Origin: Nigrospora sphaerica | Lineage: Eukaryota; Ascomycota; Sordariomycetes; Amphisphaeriales; Apiosporaceae | Direction of reading: 5' to 3' | Length of the DNA: 64,000 nucleotides | NCBI GenBank assembly: GCA_018287875.1 | Contig: JAGVVL010000002.1 | Span: forward strand, 3,348,001-3,412,000 | Part shown: positions 49,589 to 60,378 of the stretch, in pieces | How the letters are laid out: the number at the start of each line of letters is the position of its first letter | Numbering within the stretch: the first letter of the stretch is position 1 | Notes under the pieces: model-generated | Database searches by the model: none | Seen by the model: the letters and a program-made list of their open reading frames with translations, nothing else | What the model was told of the DNA's origin: nothing | Position numbers and translations under genes: made by a program

Positions 49589-50833
49589 TCAGCAACAAAG
49601 CCAAGGAGGCCGACGCATGTTGGGCCCGAAATATGATACGTACTCCGGTGGCCCATAAGGCTCAGAAGAACCACGATGATTTGCGACAGCAAGCGCAAGG
49701 ACTGCCGCATCGTCCATGTGGTGTGGGTTATGGTCAAATTTTTGGCGTTTGCTGGACGGCATATCAAGATCGTCGTGGTCCATATCATCGTTATCATTTT
49801 CATCAACATCCCGACGCAAGAGCTCCATGTTTTCCGACTCCTGATCATCAATAGAGACCGGCTTAGACCCAGGCATATGGCCAGTTGCCTGGTCAGGTGC
49901 CTGGTCAGGTGCCCGTCCCACTGACAAGGCGGGCTCCGAAGGCGGCAATGGGTCTCTCGGGAAGGCGAAGGCCTCTGTGGGTGCTTCCAGTGGTGTCCCA
50001 GACTGTACCCCGGTTTGCGCACCGAGCGGCGCTTCCAGGTTCTGGTTCTGTCCAGGCTGCGACTCGCGAGGCTGCCCGTTCTGCGCAGCAGGCTGACTTA
50101 CAGCCGGCACAGGTGGTTGAACAGCCGGTTCCGGTTTCTCTGCCTGGACGGGCACGACAACAGGAGCCGGGACTTGCTTCCTAGGGCGGCCACGGCCAGG
50201 GCCAGGACGACGGGTGATGGGGTTCAGTGCAGGGTCGGAATTCCGAAGACTGTCCGATGCACCGCCATGAGCGTCAGCCTTGTGTTGAGCTCTTCGTAAG
50301 CCCTGGAAATGCTGTCTGGTAGATTATCAGTACACCGCACACAGCGTGACGTATCAAGGCCACCCCGAAATGAAAGCGCTGGCCCGATGCCTCGTGTGAC
50401 GTCGCCCACGGCGATTATCATGGGGGGAGGCCTGTGCCGCCGCTGCGGAATGTGAGAGGGTACGGAGCACGGCGAGCCGTAATGGATAGCTCGAAACGAT
50501 ACATGCCAAGACGGCGACGGCCGTCGCCGTCTGCTTGGGAGACGAGACGGCAAGGGAACAGACAGGAGACGGCAGGATAAGAGCAGAGAGGGACGAGCGC
50601 GGCAGGTCAGAGCATCAGGATGGGACGAGACAGGATGAGACAAGCGACAGCCGTGGCGAGGGCAAGAAGAAACATACGTACCGGCAGCCTTCATTTGTGA
50701 ATCCATAGCCTAGTCCCCGCATGTGGCCGCCGATGGTAGTCCATTCCGCTCCACTTATGACGCCGATGTTCTTGACGGACAGGATGGTAAAGAAGAGATC
50801 CTTGTCGGCGCGATCGTTCCAGTTCTTGTTCAT
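49589..50833 (-). CDS. Myb/SANT-like protein with AT-hook (cluster gene F)
   Basis: A 292-residue protein from exons 50682-50833 and 49589-50315, with a long 366-bp phase 2 intron (donor GTACGT, acceptor CTACCAG). The module is KNWNDRADKDLFFTILSV (helix 1), GAEWTTIGGHMRGLGYG (helix 2) and CRQHFQGLRRAQ (helix 3), where the Arg codon is split by the intron. A perfect AT-hook (GRGRPRKQ) follows at about residue 88. The rest is Pro/Gln/Glu-rich, with a short APDQ direct repeat, an acidic run and a basic cluster (SSKRQKFDHN) near the end. Its helix 3 (QHFQGLRR) closely matches that of gene B (QHLAKLRK). A further 3' intron is possible at a GTACGT site near 49648 but could not be resolved. Confidence 0.75.
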
Positions 50834-53423
50834 GTCGGCGGGAGCGTCGAGACGTGCTTAAAGCAACTTGGGGACTTTCTGCCGCCCAGCCAGGCCTGCT
50901 CCAGGGCAGCGGTATGGCCGGCTCAGGTACCGAACGCAGGGCGCGCCGACTAGGTAGCAGGCGAAAGTGGAACTCGAGGTTACTTGGCTACTTTTGCACG
51001 TGCAAGAGAGATTTGGCAGAGAGGGCAGCTTCTGACTGGAGAAGGACGACGAACGGACACGGGCTGTTTAGAGCTTACTTTGCCGGTGGGAGGGCCCCCA
51101 AGCCGAAAGCGCGGGCATGGGGAGGACAGGACAGCTGGAGGACCTGGAGCTTTCATGAGTGACGGGAGACGGGGCTAGAGACGGATACGGGGAAGTGGGC
51201 CCGAGCTCGCGAGATCACGTGATGCTTCCTGTACGGATCGGGCGACTTCTCTGGGCTGGGGAACACTAGGCGTAGCAACGGCGACAGAAGCTACGTACCC
51301 AAAGACATGCATAGGTCCCCTGTGTTTAATACGCATCCCGTTCATTCATTGCCTTATTACATGCGCAGACCAATATGAGACGCCTTCTGGCCTCTTAGGG
51401 TCCTCGCCTCCATCCCCCCTCTCCCTCCCTCGACTGCCCGCCTACTTTCGGTCTGCGGCCGGTGAAAAGGATACTTCACCGGCCAGGCTGGGGTAGTTAT
51501 CGGCCCCCAAGTTTGCCTCTCGACCGGACCTCAAGCATAGAGGCTTCCTTTGCCGGCCCCTGGCCAATCACTACTCTGCGCCACCCTCCACCATGGCCGA
51601 CGAGCCGACCTCTAGGCTCCAAGCGGAAACGATCGCGGGCCACTGAAACATCACGTGTATTGGCGTGAGCGACGCGACATCCCAGGGAGGGTAGGGAGGC
51701 CCAGACGCGTCCTGGCTTCGAGTTTTTTTCAGCGGGGCGCGTCAGATCCTGAGGTCATGGTCCGTCGCCCTCATTTCCGCATTTGCCTGCTAGCTCACGC
51801 ACGCGAGGGATCCGTGGTCGACGCAACACACCCTTGGGAGTCGAAACTGCCAGTTCGTGGCCACTTACGAATCCCGTCTCATTGATCTCTCACACTGTGG
51901 TGTGCAGCTACGCCCTCGCTACGCCCGAAAGGCAATGGCCGAGGTCGTCCAGGCCGCCGTGGGCTACGCAAGGACGTGCAAGGCGACGCGCAGGCAGAGG
52001 GCGTGACTGCGTTTCCGACGACGCCTTGGGGGGCGTTCTCGTCGTCAACGATAAGCCACTGGTAACCAAGCTAATATTCGCCTTGCTGGACACCCTCCAA
52101 TGGAAAGGCCCAATTGCTCGAGCTGGGCCGGGGAAACAGCCTGTCTGAGTCGAAGGTGCGATGCAACCAGGGTCGCCGGCTGGGAGTCTACCTATCAGCT
52201 CCCGCCCAGCCTTTTTCATTTCCCGCAGCTGGTGACTCGAATGACTCACACGTCTTGTCCGCACTCCACCGAGCCATTCTTTTCAAACTCGGTCCATCGA
52301 TACTTGCCGGCACCGCACAGTCGCTGTGATTGTGGCGGCGGTCCCAGGCGCAGGCTAGCGCGGGGCCTCGGCGCTGGACCTGCATGGACTCGATGGCCTC
52401 ATGGGCCGTTTGCGCCTTCTCGGTATGCGGACCCGGAATGTCGCGATGCCTCTATTATTGGTCGCAGGGCTTACAATCACCAGCTTCGGGCCCTGTATGC
52501 CGGTCATCCACCCCCCCTAAGGGCAACCGGTGCATCGATGGGCTGTCGATGCTATCTATTCTCATTCGTTGGGGCGGCGTACAGTGTCAGTTTGCCTGCG
52601 GGCTCCCGGACATCCATCACGGCCTACTAGCAGGGATCAGCCCTTCTCCCCCAAAACCACTCTACGCGGTCAGCCGCGTCGACCATGACCTAACCCCCCT
52701 CCTCGCGTCTTATCCCCCACCTATCCCGGTTGGATGTGACACTCTTTGATTACTTTCCCTTGCTGCTTGAGTTGCTAGGCAACCTATGCGGCAGGCAGCC
52801 ACGGCTTTTGACTCAACGCTTCGATGTACTTGACTGCTCACAAAAGAGTACGCCTCGGTGGGCCTGCATGCAAGCACTTAAGATGTCCTTTGCATGCCTT
52901 TATCATGGCTACTTAACCCCTGTGCCTCCCCAGTACGACACCGCTAGCAGCAAACGGCCAGCCCAGGCATCGGGTCCTCGCCAGACAAGATCCGGATTCT
53001 TTCGCGTGTCCCCCCCGCCCTTGTTTGCCCGCCATTCGCCATCCCCCCCATTGCCCAACCGGATCGCTACTTGCCTCCTGGGTCCCTTGTGCTCTCCCCT
53101 GGCACCACCCCACCTGCGTGTAGCCGGCCTCATCAGGCCTGACGTGACCCCGGATTTATGACCCAAGCCTGCCCGAGGCTGTTTCAAGGGCCTGTAACTT
53201 GCTGCCACCATTTATTGCCTCACTACTTTTCACACCTTTTCTGTTCATGAATCACTCCATCCCCTCTCCTCCACCTCTAGCTCGTTCTCGAGACGGCCTC
53301 TCTCTGCGGGACTGCCTCATCCTGGCTGGTGCTTCTCTACTCTGACCCCCTCCGTCTCGCGCAACTCGAGCATCGAAGTCACCTTCCCTCTCCGAGACGT
53401 CCAGCTGCTGGGAATCCATCGTC
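50834..53423. other. Intergenic region (2.6 kb) within the cluster
   Basis: Divergent flanks of gene F (minus) and gene G (plus). CT-rich sequence precedes gene G (53240-53420). Short frames only. No gene seen. Confidence 0.55.
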
Positions 53424-54247
53424 ATGTCGAACAACGACAATGCTATGACCAGATTCCTGTTCGCTATCTTGCGGCAGAAGAACCTCAAGGATGTGAGCTG
53501 GGCTCCCATCCTCGAGGATGTGGCACTCTGAGAAACTAATCCCCCTCTCAGATCGACTGGAACCAAGTGGCTCGGGATCCCATCCTTTCCCAAACGATCA
53601 CCAACGGCCATGCCGCCCGCATGAGATACTCCCGCTTCCGCTCGTCGATGCTTGGCCTTGAGCCACAGCGAAGAAACAAGACGAATCCTGACAAGTCTCG
53701 AGTCACCAAGTCTAAGAAGAACGCCAAGACAAAGAAGGAGGAGAGTGTCAAGCCTGAGCCGGTGGCGGAGCCTCCGAAGACAGCTGGCCCTTCGGAGCAG
53801 AAGCCGTCTACCCCCAAGATCAAACAAGAGGCGTCACATGGACAGAACGTGTTCGACAGTCGTCTCACTCCGGCTCCACTTTCATCGGCTCCGAGTCCGG
53901 CTACTCAGCAACTCATCCTACCCCGTCTGCTCACGCCGTGCAGCGATACCGACTCCTACATGGCGGCTCAACCCATGACCTCGAGCCCGACCACCGAAAT
54001 GCCCAACGCCTCGGCCCCCTTTGACTTCTCGACACCACCTTATGTTCACGAACCCAACATCTGGGCCCCGGGATCCATCTATCCGTCCTTCCACACACCT
54101 TTCGAGTTCGACGCATACGCCATCCCTTGTGGGTACCCGTACATGCACCTTCCACCAAACATACATTCTCACATATACTCAACAGCCGACACCGGGATGG
54201 GAGACACGAATGTGAAGCATGAGGGTTGGGACGAGCATTGTACCTAG
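53424..54247 (+). CDS. Myb/SANT-like small protein (cluster gene G)
   Basis: A 254-residue protein from exons 53424-53492 and 53552-54247 with a 59-bp phase 0 intron (donor GTGAGC, acceptor CTCTCAG). The module is AMTRFLFAILRQKNLK (helix 1), IDWNQVARDPIL (helix 2) and HAARMRYSRFRSSMLG (helix 3). Unlike its neighbours, its intron falls between helices 1 and 2 rather than before helix 3. The region after the module is very basic (KSKKNAKTKKEE), followed by a Pro/Ser-rich stretch and a Tyr/Pro/His-rich tail. Three sumoylation-type PsiKxE motifs are present: VKPE (89-92), IKQE (113-116) and VKHE (244-247). A nuclear regulator is inferred. Confidence 0.82.
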
Positions 54248-55255
54248 CATGGTCATGCTCTCCATTCCTCACATACAGGGAATGTGAATCATCAAAAGTC
54301 GGAATGGCCAGGTGCCATGTGGCAACGATACCTGCGCCAAGCAGGATTTTCTTTTTCTTACGTTATTTGTCACGAGTCCATGCCGCTTTCTCTCTCAGCT
54401 ACTACTACTACGACGGCATCTTCCCGTGACTTTCCGGGATAATGATACATGGAGTTAAAGGAAGGGAGGATACCATAGCATCAGGGCAATCAAGGTTGAT
54501 TTGGAACACATGAACTTGGGTTGTAGTCGTGATATTTTCTACCATGATCTCATAAGAGCATCCGCGAAGGCGAGGATGCCCCGGATGCATCGATATCTTC
54601 ACGTCTACAATGTCAAAGTGCCACGTTTCTTTTAAGCTTCTGCAGGGATGTCGTTCATGAATTCTATACGTAAAGAACTTGACGGAAAAGCCCGTCTACA
54701 ACATAGGCTGGTTAATGAGTTCTTAGGAGATGCTGGTGACAACGTCTCAAGAACACAGGTATCGATCGATAGGAATTCAGTAGGTCATTGGCGAGACGCA
54801 CTGTTACTGGAAGGTTACGACAGTAACACAAACAGTCTGACGGGGCCATCGGGACACACTCACTTGCCCAAGATTTGTCAGCTTGGACAGTCCATCTTCT
54901 CATCCGTACGTGTGCGTGGTATCAGGGCGACAACCCATATGGCCGCTGATTTAAAGCGACACTAATGTTTCAAATCATTTGTTATTTCCACATGCCTGTC
55001 GGTGGTCACATCCCGAGACTGAGGTGGAACGCAAAGCTTCCAGAGTATTCCAATCCAGTCAATGACTACCTGCCAAACCAGCGCATCTTCCAGTCCTATC
55101 CTTCAACCGGGGCTGGTAATGCGGAAATGCCTATCGTACAAGTCGTGCAGTACCTTCCATTCCGTAACCGCTCTTCTGAGGAACCGTAGCCATGTGTCGG
55201 ATCCTGACGATGTATCTGTCGCGTGACAGACAGCGGGGAACCATGACAGCTTGGC
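54248..55255. other. Intergenic region within the cluster
   Basis: Lies between the convergent 3' ends of genes G and H. A 105-codon plus-strand frame (54648-54965) has no recognisable character. No gene supported. Confidence 0.55.
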
Positions 55256-55788
55256 TTACTCCTTCTTGATGACAACCGAGGGCTTCTCCTGCTTAACGAC
55301 ATCCTCGATCTTGACGCGCTCGTAGTTGAGCGGGATCTTGGTGTCGTCGGGCTCGTCGTCATCGAGCGAGCTCTGCTCGTCGAGGAGACGGGCCGCCTTG
55401 CTCCCGGCCTTGCCCTTACCGGTGCGCTTGCTGCTGCTCGCAGCCTTTCTCACGCCGCCCTTGGGCGTCTTGGCCGGCGTGGCCTTGGCGGGCGTGTCGC
55501 CCGTCGCCATGTTCAGCTTGCGCTTGATCTGGCCGAAGCGGGTCTGGATCGGGAACAGGGCGTATCAGCATATCTCTGTCTAGCACGCGCCGTTGCTTGC
55601 TAGATATAATACGGTGATTTTGGAAAGGGATCGAGGAAAGGACTTACCTGGGCAGTGTTGCCATTGTTGTAGCCCGCCTCGGCGGCCACGGCGTCCCAGT
55701 CGATCTCCGGCTTGTTCTTCTGGTGCCGAATGATGGCCAGGAAGAAGCGGGCCTCCTGGTCCGTGGCCTTCTGGGGGGTTTCCGTCAT
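55256..55788 (-). CDS. Myb/SANT-like small basic protein (cluster gene H)
   Basis: A 142-residue protein from exons 55648-55788 and 55256-55543 with a 104-bp intron (donor GTAAGT, acceptor GATCCAG). The module is DQEARFFLAIIRHQKN (helix 1), IDWDAVAAEAGYN (helix 2) and NTAQTRFGQIKRKLNM (helix 3). The intron lies right after the Gln codon (phase 0), one base away from the phase 2 site of its relatives. The middle is a Lys/Ala/Pro-rich histone-H1-like stretch (AKATPAKTPKGG, KRTGKGKAGSKAA). The last 19 residues pack three PsiKxE motifs: VKIE, VKQE and IKKE. The stop codon overlaps a GTAAGC, as in gene B, but no branch site follows, so it was read as a true stop. Confidence 0.85.
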
Positions 55789-56075
55789 CTTTCCGGTTGC
55801 TCCGGGGCGTGGTGGGATAGGGTTGTGTTGTTGATCTGGGTGCGAGTGTTGTCAGTAGACAGGCAGACGGGCTTGATGGGGTTGAATGTGGTTGTAGTGA
55901 GCGGGAAAGTATCGGGTTTGCCAGAGGAAAGACGTGAGGGACAAGGTTATTTCGAGTATGTCGTGTGACTGGGATGATGGCGTGGGCTTCTGTCTCGGGT
56001 GAGTGGGATGATATGTGAATGGTGGTTTGTGGGTTGGGACGGAAAGAAGGCAAGATCTGCTTGCAGGGGACGATG

Positions 56076-56083
56076 GATTTATA
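56076..56083 (-). promoter_or_regulatory. TATA-like element upstream of gene H
   Basis: Minus-strand TATAAATC, about 290 bp upstream of the gene H ATG. The distance implies a long leader, so the link is tentative. Confidence 0.3.
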
Positions 56084-56932
56084 GGATGGGAGTTCAAAGC
56101 ATCCGTTGGATCAGCCGTAGGCAACAAGGCAACAAACCTGGTGCAAGATGTGGAAGGAAGTGTTTTGGATGGTTCGTCGTGTCTGGAGTGGTTCGGGCTC
56201 AGCATGGAAACTCGAGGCCTTACTTTGAACGAGGAAGTTACCGGTTTGGCCGAGGGAATATGCCAAAGAAGATAGTGAGAAACATCTAGTGGTGTGAATA
56301 TGGAAACGTTTGTCCCAGACCACCAACTCGGGGTCCTTAGAAACTTGTAGACGTGTAGTCTATGAGTCAGAAACATATGCCAGGCAACAATCTTTTTTTC
56401 TCGGATGCCTTGATTATCAGAAGACGTAAGGCCTGCCACGTGCCCCTTTCCCGATCTCTGATACTGGGCCCGGTGATACCGTAGTCACTCCCATAATCGA
56501 TGGGGACTTTCAGGTGATTTAAATAGCAATCCACATGCGAGGCTCAGTATATGTCCCGATGGGAGACGGAGGCGAGCACTCCCCACGACAAGCACTATCA
56601 CTCTACAGCAATTCTTCAGTATACGTGCCGGATTGAGTGACGACTGGGAAATATGCTAGTTGGTTCCGTCAGGTTCATTAAAGGACCAGCTACTCCAGCC
56701 ACCTGATCAGCACCGAGGCTTGTCATTCAGGCGGCATCAATCAGGACATCGATGAAGAAGTTCCCCAGTGTAACTGCAGCTTAATAAAACAGCATTTGTA
56801 TAACACACTTGCCGGCAGCACACTACAAGGAGCAGCACCGAAGCCATCCGTCGGCCCAAAAAGGAACTCCAGTCTATCAATCAATAGACACAAGGAGAAG
56901 AGCAAAAAGATACTGCTGTCGACCAGAACAGC

Positions 56933-56936
56933 AAAA
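56933..56936 (-). terminator. RNA polymerase III T-run terminator of tRNA-Ala
   Basis: Four T residues in transcript orientation, starting 5 bases after the discriminator base of the tRNA gene. It is the minimal length for Pol III termination. Confidence 0.6.
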
Positions 56937-56940
56937 GTTG

Positions 56941-57021
56941 TGGAGAAGCTGGGAATCGAACCCAGAACCTTTTCCATGCTAAGCATGCTAAGGAAACGTC
57001 ATACCACTAGACCACATCCCC
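56941..57021 (-). tRNA. tRNA-Ala (AGC) with a 9-nt duplication or mini-intron in the anticodon arm
   Basis: An 81-base gene. The acceptor stem pairs GGGGATG with CTTCTCC, one T-T mismatch apart, and holds the G3:U70 pair that identifies tRNA-Ala. The A box (TGGTCTAGTGG) and B box (GGTTCGATTCC) are intact. Removing 9 bases gives a perfect TTTCC/GGAAA anticodon stem with loop TTAGCAT, anticodon AGC. The extra 9 bases are an exact tandem copy: CTTAGCATG occurs twice in a row. They sit where nuclear tRNA introns lie (after position 37), so they may act as an intron of unusual shortness or disable the gene. A T-run terminator follows. Confidence 0.88.
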
Positions 57022-57918
57022 TGTTGATATCTTTTCATTTTTAATATTCTTACTTGACGCAAGAAGCCAGTCTCCTGCGTTTGGAAGGAAGGTCAGCGAC
57101 GTTAGCAGTTGTGGTGGAGTTGGCTCGCGAACATGTCCCACCCGGCCCTGACGATGGTGGGCGTCAAGTCGAGCTGTTAGGTTGTGTTGGAATAAGCTCA
57201 ATTCAAATCGATTGTGGTGGCGGGGCCAGTGCGGATTGGCCATAATGCGCTATTGAACGTGTGCCTACCTTGTATCTGTGTACCTGAAATGCTCTTTTTT
57301 TTTTCCGTGAAGGTGGTCTTTCGCATCGTGGTTTCCGATTCTACGAGAGCCAGGACGAGCCTATTGTTCAATCGGCACGATGCGCTCGACTTACGAGGTG
57401 GGATCAGTAATCATGTGGGATCCGCACAAGATGATGGAATCAAATGTTTGAAATTTAGGTCGAATTCCCCACTGTGTGTGTCCCTGAGGATATACGACAT
57501 CCGAATGGCTGTATGATCGTTTTCTTCTCGTGAGACCGCGTGTTCCTCTCGTCCTCGTCCTCGTCTTCTCCTCCGAAAGTTACTTCTTGCTGACCTTGCG
57601 GCCCGATCGCAATAGCATCCCGCTGGCCGTATCCTTCGCGGCGGCCTTTTCCTTCTTGGTGACCCCAGGGGTGGCAACGTGTCAGAGACACAACTGGAAA
57701 GGGCTCGGATCCAGGACAAAGGATAAGAAATGGAAGATCTCAGAGCAAGGACCTCAACAGGAAAACTGGCGAGGCAACGGACAGGTAGCGGCAGGCTACA
57801 AATAAGGGGCAACAGGCCCAGTAGATGGATAGAAGGACAGAGATTAATGCCATTCAACCTCTACCCCTACCTACTACCTCGCCGCAGCTTCGATAGTACC
57901 CTACGTGCCCCTTCTTGC
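57022..57918. other. Intergenic region between the tRNA and gene I
   Basis: The upstream flank of the tRNA and the downstream flank of gene I. Short frames only. No gene seen. Confidence 0.55.
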
Positions 57919-58284
57919 CTATACTCCAGGAATCCTCTCTGACACGACGTCGGTGTTGACGGTGGCGTTGGCGTTGGCGGCGGCGGCGGCGGCGGCGGTG
58001 GCAACGGTGCCGGAGGAGACACTTGTTTCGCCGAACCTTCCATTGCTTCTACTATGCCTCCGCATAGCGTCCCTGAATATCAAAGTATATATGAATTTGC
58101 GGCTCAAGTAGGTCAATTCTGTGGCGAGGTACATACAGGATCGGCCTGAGCTCATATTAGCTATAGCAGCTGCCTCGTTCCAAGGGAATCCTTTTAGCGC
58201 CTCCTTTTTGGACAGCTGGGACACTATCTTGAGGCAACTGAGCGCTGCCTCGGTCGGTTCCTTGGGTTGGGAAGCCATTGTCAT
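57919..58284 (-). CDS. Myb/SANT-like small protein (cluster gene I)
   Basis: A protein of 101 residues if a 60-bp intron is removed (exons 58133-58284 and 57919-58072; donor GTACCT, acceptor ATTCAG, phase 2), or 121 if read straight through, since the intron is in frame and stop-free. The module is EAALSCLKIVSQLSK (helix 1), FPWNEAAAIANMSSG (helix 2) and, after the intron, DAMRRHSRSNGRF (helix 3). An alternative donor GTATGT four bases earlier gives a broken frame. The short tail has a run of six Ala encoded by a GCC repeat. The inferred splice restores the same phase 2 position as in A, B, F and J. The first Met could also be the third codon. Confidence 0.65.
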   Translation of the reverse strand: MTMASQPKEPTEAALSCLKIVSQLSKKEALKGFPWNEAAAIANMSSGRSCMYLATELTYLSRKFIYTLIFRDAMRRHSRSNGRFGETSVSSGTVATAAAAAAANANATVNTDVVSERIPGV

Positions 58285-59520
58285 TTGAATGAGGTTTGAA
58301 TGGATGTCCTTGTATGCCTGGTATTACGCAATTGGGAAGGTGGTCCGTGTTGCAGAATTACGCTATTAGGAAGGTGGAGCGTTTGAGAGAGTGGGTGGTC
58401 CGTGTTGCAAAAAAGCGGTTTAAGCAGGTGGTTTGTGTAATGAAAGGTGATCTGTGTTATGGAGGGCGGCCTGTGCATGGATGAGCTTGGATTTTATGCC
58501 TGCTGTAGGTGTTAGGTGGTCTGTTATTCACTGCAAAGTCATGATTTTCGGAAGACGGCATGGGCTACAAAGCTACAAGACTAGACAAATGGTTGTGGTG
58601 TGATGCAAAGCAGATCTCCATCTTGCTGCTCGGCAGCACCAATGTGCGACGTGGGATGTTCTTGGTCAATAATAAGCACAACTAAGTCACAGCATGGTCA
58701 CCAATAGGCCAATAGCAGGAATAAAGCCATCTTCAATAGGTGTATGCATTCTGGGATATGGACTTTCCAGACCCACGACTTTTTGCTGCTGTACAGGATA
58801 TTCCCACAAGCAACAACCGCTCACTTGGGTGTCATCACCCAAAGATGGAGAACAGGGCAGGATGAATGAGAATTTGGCACACATGCAAAAGAAGCCGTCA
58901 AAGAGGCACTGGCGGCTATTGGCAGAGTTTGAAGGCTTTGTCTTTGACTATTCTTGGTGTACTTCAAGGAAAGACAACAGGCTGGTGTCCATGATACCCC
59001 CCCGACTGCCTAAAGACATCCCCACTTGGTACCACCAGTACCATGCCCATATGTATTGTCTATGTCCCCAGGACAGCATCTGTCAAGTCAGCATCCGGCC
59101 CAGGTCGTCTACTTGACAGATTGAAATCTGAAGCTGTCTCCCACTCTGATCTCGAGGGAATCTGGCTTGACTAAAGTCCAGCTTCATTGGCGAAACGGCA
59201 TTCAGCCGTACCTGCCACTTCCTGGTCGCTCTGTAGACCGATCCAGAGTATATTTGCAACTGCAAGCTTTGGCGACAATCCAGAACCCATCCACTGCACA
59301 GTTCCAAGCCGGCAACACAGACCACAAGCAAGACAGGCCTGGGCCCCCCCAAAACAAACAGTGACCACCTACTATTTTGTCGATCAAATTTGACCACCCA
59401 TCTTTTCACAACCCAAACAACCTCACATTCGAAGCAACTTCCTGGGGCACACGTTCCGCAGACACCAGCAGTTATCACTCCCTGCATATCTTTTTTGTCC
59501 ATTCCTTTCAATCCGCCATC
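58285..59520. other. Divergent flank between genes I and J
   Basis: The region 58320-58400 contains two diverged copies of a TTACGCAATTGGGAAGGTGG-like segment. A CT- and CA-rich stretch leads up to gene J. No gene seen. Confidence 0.5.
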
Positions 59521-60378
59521 ATGCCTTCCACGATTGATACCGAGTCTCAATTCAAGTTCTTGATCGCCTGCATCAAGCACTCGTCGAACGGCAAGGTCGA
59601 CTTTGAGGAAGTTCGCAAGGAGTGCGACATCGTCTCAAAGGGCGCTGCGTGAGTACCCCTACGCCATGTTCGCCAAATCCCAACATCATACCATCTGCCA
59701 GCTACTAACCGTTTCCTCCACAGGGCCAAGAGATACGAGCGTCTCATGCGCACACACGGCATTGGAGGCCTCCAGGGCACTTCCAAGAAGGAGCCCAAGC
59801 ATGGCGGCTTGTCCGCGACCGCTTCCAAGGCTCATCGCGGCACCAAGCGACGCAAGCTCGAGGAGGTCGACGACGAGGCCGGCGACATCGACGAGCCCAT
59901 CAAAGGTGAAGTGAAACGTGAAGTGAAATCTGAACTTGCATGCCACGTGAAGACGGAGGTCGGGCCCAATTCCCTCGCCAGCTTGCCCAGCGTCGTCTCG
60001 GAGCCCCAGCCCCCGCAGGCGGCGCCGGACGACGACGATGACGTCCTGATCGTTAGCGCCACCGAGAGACAGCCGCCCAGGGCCTACAGCGGCGACCGCG
60101 CGCCCAGCCACTCGCCGGTCCCGCACATGGCGATGCCCGGGATCCATACCTTCGACTGCAGCACTAACATGTTCTCCCCTCACCAGATGAGCGCGACGAT
60201 GACGAGGCCTAGTCTACCCAGACCTGGACACGGCCACCCGCTGCCGTACGGCTTCCCGGCAAACCCCGCCTGGTATCATCCTCAACAACATCACGCGTCG
60301 ACTTCTGGGTACTACTGGCCGAACATGGTAGCCCCATCTTTGGAAGGATACCAGCAAGAAGGGAACCACAATGCATGA
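59521..60378 (+). CDS. Myb/SANT-like small protein (cluster gene J)
   Basis: A 260-residue protein from exons 59521-59648 and 59724-60378 with a 75-bp phase 2 intron (donor GTGAGT, branch ACTAAC, acceptor CCACAG). The module is ESQFKFLIACIKHSSN (helix 1), VDFEEVRKECDIVSK (helix 2) and AAAKRYERLMRTHGIG (helix 3), with the intron in the Ala codon before helix 3. A basic cluster (RGTKRRKLEE) follows. Four PsiKxE motifs then lie within residues 102-121 (IKGE, VKRE, VKSE, VKTE). Beyond an acidic run, the tail is rich in Pro, His and Tyr. The layout matches genes G and H. Confidence 0.85.

Larger units (their letters stand above)
55789..56940. other. Intergenic region between gene H and the tRNA gene
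   Basis: The upstream flank of gene H, with a TATA-like element at 56076-56083, then about 800 bp without a gene up to the tRNA. Confidence 0.55.
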
